Assembly: GCA_003022685.1 (NCBI GenBank)
Contig: PXSV01000023.1
Span: 12,271 to 32,560, forward strand
DNA: 20,290 nucleotides
Direction: 5' to 3'
Source of the DNA: Halobacteriales archaeon SW_9_67_24
Lineage (GTDB): Archaea > Halobacteriota > Halobacteria > Halobacteriales > Halococcaceae
The position numbers and the translations under genes are program-made. Shown here piece after piece: positions 7,079 to 13,424 of the stretch (its first letter is position 1; each line of letters starts with the position of its first letter). The notes beneath the pieces are model-generated. The model had not been told where the DNA came from, made no database searches, and worked only from the letters and a program-made list of their open reading frames with translations.

Positions 7079-7555
7079 GTGTCACGCCGTGGCGTCGCTC
7101 CAGTCGTCGGGATCGTCCTCATGCTCGCCGTCTGTGTCGCGCTCGCGGGCGTCGTCGGTGCGTTCGTCGTCGGCGTCGGCGGACAGACGAAGGACACGTC
7201 GACGGCCACGATCACGGCCGAGATGGAAACCGGCGAGCGATACGGCAATCCGAAGATCGTGTTCGTCTATGTCGCCGGCGATGCCCTCGACGTGCGCGAT
7301 CTCACCGTCCGGGTGTTCGTGGACGGCCAGCCGCTCGAAAAGCAACCGGACGTCCCGTTTTTCTCGGAAAGTGGGTTCGTCAGTGGTCCCGATGGCCCGT
7401 TCAACAGCAATACGGGGGACAAAACCTGGACCGCGGGTGAAAGCGCTTCGTTGACGATCGCCGGATCGAACTCGCCGCAGCCGAGCGCCGGAGCGAGCGT
7501 GACAACGAAAATATACGTCAACGGAACAGTGGTGGCAACGGCACGGGCGCAGTAA
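7079..7555 (+). CDS. Archaeal type IV pilin-like protein
   Basis: A 158-residue protein with a class III (type IV pilin) signal: MSRRG followed at once by a hydrophobic helix VAPVVGIVLMLAVCVALAG. Prepilin peptidase (PibD) would cut after Gly5. The charged pre-cleavage peptide and GVAPVVG start are characteristic of haloarchaeal Pilin_N (formerly DUF1628) proteins. The rest is a beta-rich, Thr/Ser/Gly-rich head (TATITAEMETG, LTVRVFVDGQPL, WTAGESASLTIAG, TKIYVNGTVV) with one sequon near the C-terminus. The GTG at 7079 is chosen because it alone gives the correct short leader. No prepilin peptidase or pilus assembly ATPase is nearby, so this is a solitary subunit that would rely on machinery encoded elsewhere. 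Role in adhesion or another surface filament is inferred. Confidence 0.88.
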   Translation: MSRRGVAPVVGIVLMLAVCVALAGVVGAFVVGVGGQTKDTSTATITAEMETGERYGNPKIVFVYVAGDALDVRDLTVRVFVDGQPLEKQPDVPFFSESGFVSGPDGPFNSNTGDKTWTAGESASLTIAGSNSPQPSAGASVTTKIYVNGTVVATARAQ

Positions 7556-7606
7556 CTGGTGCCCGTCGGGAGCCGACCCAGGATGCGGTGCAGTGGCGCG
7601 CGGGAG

Positions 7607-7621
7607 CACGCCGGAGGCGTG
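7607..7621. repeat. Small palindrome with a GGA triloop
   Basis: CACGCC-GGA-GGCGTG, a 6-bp perfect stem with a 3-nt loop. It lies between the pilin gene and the left inverted repeat and has the same short-loop format as other palindromes in this window. Confidence 0.6.
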
Positions 7622-7635
7622 GGACTCACGCGAGG

Positions 7636-7728
7636 GATGAGCGAGGGAACGGAGTGACCGAGCGAATCGGCTGGGGAGGGTGTGGCCTGCGGTCTCTCAC
7701 TTGCGTCGGCAGAGTGGCGGACGAACTG
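7636..7728 (+). repeat. Left arm of a ~92-bp inverted repeat flanking the methyltransferase gene
   Basis: This 93-bp stretch matches the reverse complement of 8506-8597 with about 8 mismatches and one 1-nt gap by hand alignment (roughly 90% identity). It starts GATGAGCGAG and ends GGACGAACTG. Part of it (GGGAACGGAGTGA.CGAGCG and CGAATCGGCTGG) recurs a third time at 8632-8667. It lies in the 264-bp gap 7556-7819, which has no convincing gene. Confidence 0.9.
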
Positions 7729-7819
7729 CTCCCGAGATCGTCACCAGGCGTCTTCATCGTTACGCCACCGGCTGTGGACGACGCAGCGTTGCAGCGGACC
7801 GACACCCGGCCGACGGCAG

Positions 7820-8392
7820 TTATTCGGGAGCATGAGTGATCTCGAACCGTTCGAACCCGGCGGCGTCGAACATCCGGTCGGCTTCGTCCTCGTCGTAAAA
7901 CAGCATGATCGCGTCGGCGACCCGTTCGAACACCGAGGAGTGCGGCGCGTCGGGGCCGACCACGAGCACGCCGCCGCCTGGTCGCACGACCCGGCGGAAC
8001 TCCCGCAGCGCCGCGACCGGGTCGGGCCAGTACTCGATCGAACCCGACGACCAGACCGCGTCGAAGGCGTCGTCGGCGAAGGGGAGGCGCTCGGCGTCGC
8101 CACGATAAAATCGTACTCGGTCGTTTTTCCCGAACTTCGCCCACGCGCGTTCGAGCTGGTGGCGGCTCTGATCGAGGCCGTGGACCCGCTCCGTGCGTTC
8201 GAGCAGGCCCTCGGTGGCGAAGCCCGTCCCACAGCCCACGTCGAGCACGCGATCATCGTCGCCAGGATCGAGCAGGTCGATCGCCTCGGTTCGCATCGCT
8301 TCGTTCCAGACGAACGGGTTGATCTCGTCGTAGACCTGCGAGAGGTACTTGTAGAACACCCGCGCCCGCGACTTGTCTTCGAGCACTCCCAT
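7820..8392 (-). CDS. Class I SAM-dependent methyltransferase, shortened C-terminus
   Basis: A 190-residue Rossmann methyltransferase. Motif I is VLDVGCGTGFATEG (about 49-62), the acidic ribose-binding residue is in VHGLDQSRHQ, the motif II/III region is FYRGDAERLPFADDAFDAVWSSGSIEYW, and PGGGVLVVGPDAP follows. It most resembles haloarchaeal UbiE/MenG-like methyltransferases starting MGVLE(D/N)K.RAR.FYKYLS.VYD; the substrate is unknown, possibly quinone or lipid. The protein stops at ITHAPE. From memory relatives go on about 15-20 residues, ending like RAIT.VGRV. The plus-one frame just past the stop reads RITAVGRVSV, so the 3' end looks frameshifted or partly deleted. The enzyme core is intact and may still work. 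The gene with its promoter sits between two long inverted repeats. Confidence 0.85.
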   Translation of the reverse strand: MGVLEDKSRARVFYKYLSQVYDEINPFVWNEAMRTEAIDLLDPGDDDRVLDVGCGTGFATEGLLERTERVHGLDQSRHQLERAWAKFGKNDRVRFYRGDAERLPFADDAFDAVWSSGSIEYWPDPVAALREFRRVVRPGGGVLVVGPDAPHSSVFERVADAIMLFYDEDEADRMFDAAGFERFEITHAPE

Positions 8393-8412
8393 TGTCGCCG
8401 TATTCGGCGGCT

Positions 8413-8442
8413 ATCGGCATAACCTTGGGGATATATGCCGAT
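8413..8442. promoter_or_regulatory. 9-bp inverted repeat over a TATA-like element, methyltransferase promoter region
   Basis: ATCGGCATA (8413-8421) and TATGCCGAT (8434-8442) are perfect inverted arms separated by 12 nt. The right arm overlaps CATATAT, a TATA-like element on the minus strand 40-46 nt before the methyltransferase ATG at 8392; GGTTATGC within the dyad is an alternative. The same AT-rich core read on the plus strand is the only TATA-like sequence upstream of the ATP synthase operon. An operator is inferred. Confidence 0.45.
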
Positions 8443-8505
8443 CGACTCCGTTCGAATGACGATGTGAGGAACTCGGATCGGGACGAACATCGGTGTGGTG
8501 GACGA

Positions 8506-8597
8506 CAGTTCGTCCACCCCTCTTCCGACGCAAACGAGGGCCGCAGGCCACGCCCTCCCCAGCCGATTCGCTCGGTCACTCCGTTCTCTCGCTCATC
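8506..8597 (-). repeat. Right arm of the ~92-bp inverted repeat
   Basis: The reverse complement of 7636-7728 at roughly 90% identity. It lies 114 bp upstream of the methyltransferase start, so the gene and its promoter are fully enclosed by the pair. Its inner end overlaps the hairpin at 8559-8667. The 309-bp interval 8393-8701 otherwise holds only the promoter dyad and these repeats; no gene was found in it. Confidence 0.9.
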
Positions 8598-8667
8598 CAC
8601 CGTCAGAGCGAAGCTCTGACGGTGGATGACTGAGCGAGGGAACGGAGTGATCGAGCGAATCGGCTGG
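8559..8667. repeat. 109-bp hairpin upstream of the ATP synthase operon
   Basis: The core is a perfect 16-bp stem (8594-8609 with 8613-8628) around a GAA triloop. After a 3-nt bulge in the right arm the pairing resumes, with two mismatches, out to CCAGCCGATT (8559) and AATCGGCTGG (8667), so nearly 50 bp on each side can pair. It ends 34 bp before the ahaH start. The outer part is the same sequence family as the flanking inverted repeats. Confidence 0.9.
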
Positions 8668-8701
8668 TAGGCGCTCGCACAAGGGCCGTTCAGACAAGAA
8701 C

Positions 8702-9028
8702 ATGGCGAGGCCAGAGGTTCTCGACAGGATCCAAAGCGCCGAGCGCGAGGCCGAGGAGATCGTCGAATCCGCCGAGGACGACCGCGAGGAGCGCATCGCC
8801 GAGGCCGAGCGCGAGGCCGAGGAGATCCGCGAGTCGGCACGCGAGGCGGCCGACGAGCACGAATCCGAACGCCTCGACGCCGCACGCGAGGAGATCGAGG
8901 AACAACGCGAGGAGATCCTCGAATCGGGCGCGGCCGAACGCGAGCAGCTCGAATCGCGCGCCCGGGAGAACGTCGACGACGTTGCCGAGTACGTCGTCTC
9001 GGAGTTCGAAGAGCACGTCCATGCTTAG
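8702..9028 (+). CDS. ahaH: A-type ATP synthase subunit H (peripheral stalk)
   Basis: A 108-residue, almost wholly helical and highly charged protein (Glu/Arg/Ala heptads through residues 5-85, for example DRIQSAEREAEEIVES), predicted to form a right-handed-type coiled coil. In A-type ATP synthases subunit H pairs with E to make the peripheral stalks that hold the A/B head against rotation. It is first in the operon and its stop overlaps atpI by 8 nt. The ATG at 8702 follows no obvious ribosome-binding site; the 34 bp between it and the large hairpin hold no TATA-like sequence. Identification rests on position, size and coiled-coil composition rather than sharp motifs. Confidence 0.88.
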   Translation: MARPEVLDRIQSAEREAEEIVESAEDDREERIAEAEREAEEIRESAREAADEHESERLDAAREEIEEQREEILESGAAEREQLESRARENVDDVAEYVVSEFEEHVHA

Positions 9029-11378
9029 ACCGGAGCGGATGAGCCGGGTGTCGATCACGGGCGCGAAGCGCGTTCTCGACGACGTGATCGAGACCACCCA
9101 CGACCTCAACCTGCTCCACGTGACCGACTACGACGGCGGATGGGAGGGCTTCGAGCCGGGCGACCCGGTCGCCGGCGCGGACGAGGCCGCCGAACGCCTC
9201 GTCACCGTGCGCTCGCTCGAATCCATCCTCGACCTCGACGATCGGGACGCCCCCGACCAAGCCGTCGACACCGACGACCTCGCCGACCGGCTCGAACGCG
9301 TTCGTGAGGCGGTCAACGACTGCGACGATCGACGCGACGACCTCCGCGACGAACGCCGCGCGATCGACGAGCGCGCCGACGCGATGGCCCCGCTCTCGGC
9401 GCTCGGGATCGACCTCGACCTCCTTTCGGGGTACGACTCGCTCGAAACCAGCGTCGGGCAGGGCGACGAGCAAGCCGTTCGGGAGGCGCTCGACGCCGCC
9501 GAAGATGTCGATCGCTACGAGACGTTCGCCGAGGACGGCGTGATCGCGGTGTTCGCGCGCCCCGCAGCGGGAGCGAGCGACGTGCTCGAAGACACCCTCG
9601 TCGGCGCGGAGTTCGCCGCGATCGAGGTGCCCGACGCCGAGGGGAGTCCGGAATCGTACCTCGACGATCTCGACGACCGCCGTGCGGAGCTCGACCGCGA
9701 AATCGAGTCCGTCGAGGCGGAACTCGACGACCTCCGTTCGGAGCACGGCGACTTCCTGCTCGCGGCCGAGGAACAGCTCACGATCGAAGTCGAGAAACGC
9801 GAGATCCCGCTCGCGTTCGCCACCACGAAAAACGCGTTCGTGGCAGAGGGCTGGCTGCCGACCGAGGGGTTTGTCGACCTCGCCGAGGCGCTCGAATCGA
9901 GCGTCGGCGAGCACTGCGAGGTCGAGGAACTCGAACGCGCTTCCTACGACAGCAGCGGCCACGTCGCCGACCGCGAACCGACCAGCCCGAACGAGCCGAG
10001 CGCCGGCGACTCCGGGACCGTCGCCGACGGCGGTGAGCAAGCCGAAGGCTTGCGATCCTCGTCGGTCGAGCGAAGCGAGTCCGACGGCAGTGAGCGTGAG
10101 CGGAGCGAGCGCGAGCCTCGTCGGGACGAGGAGGTGCGCTCCGACGGCGGCACGGAGGAGCGCATGGGAACGGGCGAGCCGCCGGTGGTGCAAAAGAACC
10201 CCGGCCTCGCGAGACCGTTCGAACTCCTGACGAAGGCGGTCGGGCGACCGTCGTACAACGAGTTCGATCCGACGGTCCTGCTCTTTCTCACCTTCCCACT
10301 GATGTTCGGGTTCATGATCGGGGACGTGGGCTACGGGCTGATCTACACCGGAATCGGCTACTGGGTGTATCGTGGGTTCGACTCCGACACCTACCGGCGG
10401 TTCGGCGCAGTGGCGCTCGCGGCCGGTCTCTCGACGGTGCTTTTCGGTATCCTCTACGGCGAAGTGTTCGGTCTCCACCTAGTCTCGACGTACCTCTGGG
10501 AGGGCGTCGTCGGTCTCAAACACGCGCCGATCGAGAAGGGGCTCTCGCCGGCGACCAGCTACTGGGCACAGACGTGGTTCGTCGTCTCCGCGCTGTTCGG
10601 CGTGCTCCACCTGAACATCGCGTGGACCCTTGAGTTCATCGAGGGGTACACGCTCCACGGGTTCAAGGAGGCGCTCGAAGAGGCCGGCTCGTGGCTGCTG
10701 GCGCTGAACGGGCTCTGGCTGTTCGTTTTCACCCGTCCCCCGACGACCACCGAGGCGGGCGAGACGGTGTTCCTCGGGCCGAAGCCAGCGCTGCTCTACG
10801 AGGTGTTCGACACCGGTTCCGGGGCCGCGTTCGAGCTGGGATTCGCCGGGATACCGGGGCTGTTCGCCGTCGGCGTGCCCTTCATCGGGCCGATCCCCTT
10901 CGTGGAACTGGTCGGTGTAGTGCTGATCCTCGCCGGTGTCATCGTACTCGCGCTCGGTCCGACCCACGAAATCGTCGAGATCCACCAGGTGCTCGCGCAC
11001 GTGCTCTCCTACCTCCGGATCGCCGCGGTCCTGCTGGCGAAAGCGGGGATGGCGTTCGCGGTCAACCTCTTCGTCCTCGGCGTCTACGTGACCGAGGGCG
11101 AGTACCACTACATCTACGACCCGTCACATATCCCGGCGGAGGCGGAGACGCTCGGTGCGCTCGACGCGGGGCTGATCCACGGCGGCCCGGTGTCGATCGC
11201 CGCCGCCATCGTCGTCCTGCTGGTCGGCCACCTCGTCGTTCTCCTGCTCGGGATCACCTCGGCGGGGATCCAGTCGATCCGGCTCGAGTACTTCGAGTTC
11301 TTCTCGAAGTTCTACGACGGTAGCGGCACTCCCTACGAACCCTTCGGCCACGACCGTCGGTTCACCGCGGACGGATAG
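9021..11378 (+). CDS. atpI: A-type ATP synthase subunit I (stator, subunit a homologue)
   Basis: The 785-residue membrane stator subunit that, with the K ring, forms the proton/sodium path. Residues 1 to about 313 are the cytoplasmic domain, with coiled coils (DDLADRLERVREAVN; ELDREIESVEAELDDL). Residues about 414-770 form the membrane domain, with multiple hydrophobic helices beginning at VLLFLTFPLMFGFMIGDVGYG. The essential arginine is Arg666 in LSYLRIAAVLLAKAG. Start MLRPERMSRVSITG at 9021 matches the family and overlaps ahaH. Between the two domains lies a hydrophilic, low-complexity segment (about 314-391, Ser/Glu/Arg/Gly) encoded by palindromic DNA; family members are usually nearer 720-740 residues, so about 50 residues appear inserted. 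The frame is kept throughout and the domains on both sides look intact. Confidence 0.95.
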   Translation: MLRPERMSRVSITGAKRVLDDVIETTHDLNLLHVTDYDGGWEGFEPGDPVAGADEAAERLVTVRSLESILDLDDRDAPDQAVDTDDLADRLERVREAVNDCDDRRDDLRDERRAIDERADAMAPLSALGIDLDLLSGYDSLETSVGQGDEQAVREALDAAEDVDRYETFAEDGVIAVFARPAAGASDVLEDTLVGAEFAAIEVPDAEGSPESYLDDLDDRRAELDREIESVEAELDDLRSEHGDFLLAAEEQLTIEVEKREIPLAFATTKNAFVAEGWLPTEGFVDLAEALESSVGEHCEVEELERASYDSSGHVADREPTSPNEPSAGDSGTVADGGEQAEGLRSSSVERSESDGSERERSEREPRRDEEVRSDGGTEERMGTGEPPVVQKNPGLARPFELLTKAVGRPSYNEFDPTVLLFLTFPLMFGFMIGDVGYGLIYTGIGYWVYRGFDSDTYRRFGAVALAAGLSTVLFGILYGEVFGLHLVSTYLWEGVVGLKHAPIEKGLSPATSYWAQTWFVVSALFGVLHLNIAWTLEFIEGYTLHGFKEALEEAGSWLLALNGLWLFVFTRPPTTTEAGETVFLGPKPALLYEVFDTGSGAAFELGFAGIPGLFAVGVPFIGPIPFVELVGVVLILAGVIVLALGPTHEIVEIHQVLAHVLSYLRIAAVLLAKAGMAFAVNLFVLGVYVTEGEYHYIYDPSHIPAEAETLGALDAGLIHGGPVSIAAAIVVLLVGHLVVLLLGITSAGIQSIRLEYFEFFSKFYDGSGTPYEPFGHDRRFTADG
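10020..10165 (+). repeat. Palindrome-rich insertion inside atpI
   Basis: Contains GCAAGCC-GAA-GGCTTGC (10037-10053), an imperfect stem with arms GTCGG and CCGAC around GAGCGAAGCGAG (about 10061-10085), and CCTCGTC-GG-GACGAGG (10116-10131). CGAGCGAAGCGAG-type motifs dominate. It encodes the Ser/Glu/Arg-rich linker of subunit I. The GAA triloop format matches the intergenic palindromes at 8594-8628 and 17881-17895, so the linker looks like a captured intergenic repeat. Confidence 0.7.
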
Positions 11379-11478
11379 TCGAAACAGTGCGATTTCTGTC
11401 CGTTTTCTGCGAGCACGACCGCGGAGTCGCATCGCCGTGTTTCCGGGATTCGAGCGCGTTACTCGACCGATTTAGGAA

Positions 11479-11487
11479 GCTTTATGT
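11479..11487 (+). promoter_or_regulatory. Possible internal promoter for atpK
   Basis: GCTTTATGT is the best TATA-like element in the 165-bp gap between atpI and atpK, the only large gap inside the operon. A start site about 25-30 nt on would leave a leader of roughly 30-35 nt before the ATG at 11544. An extra promoter here would fit the need for many copies of the K ring subunit; this is inference. Confidence 0.35.
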
Positions 11488-11543
11488 CCGTCTTGGAGCC
11501 AATCGAGAACTGCACGGAACCAAGCGCGACGTAGATCCAACCA

Positions 11544-11807
11544 ATGCTCGAAACCATTCCAGCACTGACCGAAATCGTACTGCAGGAGGGTGGTGGCGGT
11601 AGTGCCGCCATCCCAGCAAACGCCGCGGCCGCACTCGCGGTCGGTCTCGGAGCACTCGGCACGGGAATCGCCCAGCGCTCGATCGGCGCGGCAGCGGTCG
11701 GCGCGGTCGCGGAGGATCGGGACATGTTCGTGACAGCGCTCATCTTCACCGCCCTCCCCGAGACGCTCATCATCATCGCGTTCGTCACCATTTTCCTGGT
11801 CGGATAA
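11544..11807 (+). CDS. atpK: A-type ATP synthase subunit K (proteolipid c-ring)
   Basis: An 87-residue two-helix proteolipid that forms the rotating membrane ring. Helix 1 is Gly/Ala-rich (AAAALAVGLGALGTGIAQ) and helix 2 carries the ion-binding carboxylate Glu73 in FTALPETLIIIAFVTIF. The polar loop between them reads GAVAEDRDMF and contacts the central stalk. An N-terminal stretch rich in Gly (QEGGGGSAAIP) precedes helix 1. With one hairpin per subunit it is the single-hairpin form. It is set off from atpI by 165 bp and followed by atpE after 23 bp. Confidence 0.96.
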   Translation: MLETIPALTEIVLQEGGGGSAAIPANAAAALAVGLGALGTGIAQRSIGAAAVGAVAEDRDMFVTALIFTALPETLIIIAFVTIFLVG

Positions 11808-11830
11808 CGGACCGCGTTCTCAAACCCATC

Positions 11831-12412
11831 ATGAGTCTCGATACGGTCGCGGAGGACGTCAAAGACGACGCGAGAGAGCGTGCCGAACGCATCCGGAGCG
11901 AGGCCGACGAGCGCGCCGAGGAGATCGTCGCCGAGGCCGAGAGCGACGCCGAGGAGATCCGCGCCGAGCGCGAGCGCGAGATCGAGCGCCGGATCGACCA
12001 GGAGCGCGAACAGAAACTCTCCAGCGCGAAGCTCGAAGCCAAACAGAAGCGCCTCGAAGGCCGCCGAGTCGTTCTGGAGCAAACCCGCGAGGAGGCTGAA
12101 TCGCGGGTCGCCGACCTCGGTGGCGAGCGCCGCGAGGAACTCACGCGCGAACTCCTCGACGACGCCGCCGACGAGTTCTCGGCCGACGACACGGTGCGGG
12201 TCTCGGGACGGGCCGACGACGCCGACCTGCTCGAATCGCTCGTCGCGGAGTACGAGGGGTTCGAGTACGCCGGCGAGGTCGAGTGCCTCGGCGGCGCGGT
12301 CGCCGAGAGCGAGGCGTCACGGGTTCGGGTGAACAACACGTTCGATTCGATTCTCGACGGCGTCTGGGAGGCACAGCTACAGGCAATCAGCACGCGGCTG
12401 TTCGACCGATGA
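11831..12412 (+). CDS. atpE: A-type ATP synthase subunit E (peripheral stalk)
   Basis: A 193-residue protein. The N-terminal half (about 1-105) is a long charged helix (RERAERIRSEADERAEEIV; REREIERRIDQEREQK) that pairs with subunit H. The C-terminal half (about 110-190) is the globular domain that caps the A/B head, ending with the family pattern VNNTFDSILDGVWEAQL.AISTRLF. The ATG at 11831 gives the standard MSLDTV start. Its stop overlaps the atpC start by 4 nt (ATGA). Confidence 0.94.
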   Translation: MSLDTVAEDVKDDARERAERIRSEADERAEEIVAEAESDAEEIRAEREREIERRIDQEREQKLSSAKLEAKQKRLEGRRVVLEQTREEAESRVADLGGERREELTRELLDDAADEFSADDTVRVSGRADDADLLESLVAEYEGFEYAGEVECLGGAVAESEASRVRVNNTFDSILDGVWEAQLQAISTRLFDR

Positions 12413-13375
12413 GCGCGCGGACCAGCGCGGGCGAGTCGAACTACGAATACGTCACCGCACGCGTCCGGTCGCGCCGGGCGAAGCTTTTCGACGAGGACGA
12501 CTACCGGAAGCTGCTCCGGATGGGGACGGGCGAGATCGCGCGGTTCATGGAGGAGAGCGACTACGAGGCGGAGCTGAACGCACTCGGGAGCCGCCATTCG
12601 GGCGTGGATCTCATCGAAAACGCGCTCCATCGGAACCTCGCAAACCACTTCGACGACCTCCTCCGGTTCGCCGACGGCGCGCTGTACGATTACATCGCGC
12701 GCTACCTCCGGCAGTTCGACGCGTGGAACACGAAAACTGTGCTTCGGGGACTGTACTCCGACGCCGACCGCGAGGCGGTCGAGGTCGATCTGATCCGGGC
12801 CGGCGAGTTCTCCGACGACCGGATCGATCGGCTGTTGAGTGCGGGATCGATCGAGGAGGTCGTCACGCTGCTCGAGGACACCCGCTTCGGCGATCCGCTC
12901 GCCGACGCCTACGACGAGTACGAGGAACGATCGCTGCTCGTCCCGCTGGAGAACGCGGTCGATCGCGCGTTCTACGAGGGGCTGGTCGACGGGCTGCCGA
13001 ACGAACCGGATCGCGCGACCCAGCAGTACGTCGACTTCCTCGAAAGCGAGATCGACTTCCGGAACGTCCGGAACGCGCTCCGGCTCTCCCGCAGCGGGAC
13101 GGACATGGACCCCGCGGCGTACTACATCGCCGGCGGACGGCTGTTCGAGGAGAGCGAGATCCGGTCGCTGGTCGGGAACACCGACGAGCTGGTCGCACGG
13201 CTACGCGAGAGCCCCTACGGCGACGAACTCGAACCGCTACCCGCTGTCGGTCTGTCCGGTGTTCGCGTTCGTGCTCGCGAAGATGCGCGAGGTCGAGAAC
13301 GTCCGGGCGATCGCGCGGGGCAAGGAGGCAGGCCTCGACGCCGAAACGATCGAGGCCGAACTGGTGATCCTATGA
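12409..13375 (+). pseudogene. atpC: A-type ATP synthase subunit C (central stalk), frameshifted with apparent internal deletion
   Basis: The first 275 codons encode a normal subunit C, the socket joining the central stalk to the K ring: NYEYVTARVRSRRAKLF, LLRMGTGEIARFMEE, YIARYLRQFDAWNTKTVLRG, LVPLENAVDRAFYEGL, EIDFRNVRNALRLSRSGTD. After SPYGDELE the frame becomes nonsense and runs to a stop at 13426-13428. The expected C-terminus (RYPLSVCPVFAFVLAKM, REVENVRAIARGKEAGL, ending EAELVIL) is in the plus-one frame from 13235 to 13375. Joined, the two parts give about 321 residues; the family has about 350, and from memory about 30 helical residues normally separate YGD-L from YP.SVCPV. A deletion of roughly 90-100 bp, not a multiple of three, near 13222-13236 explains both facts. 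It may be a true mutation or an assembly error. ATGA overlaps with atpE support the start. Confidence 0.85.
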
Positions 13376-13424
13376 CCGACAGGCCGAAACCCGCGGGGAC
13401 CCAACCGCTGTCGATGGGTGAGCC

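Noticed and set aside
7588..7839. A plus-strand frame of 83 codons across the left inverted repeat
   Set aside because: The repeat is free of stops in several frames (NGVTERIGWGG recurs wherever the repeat occurs); no family features.
8253..10478. A 741-codon minus-strand open frame over the methyltransferase promoter, repeats, ahaH and atpI
   Set aside because: It crosses regulatory DNA and two clear plus-strand genes, has no family motifs, and is an antisense shadow.
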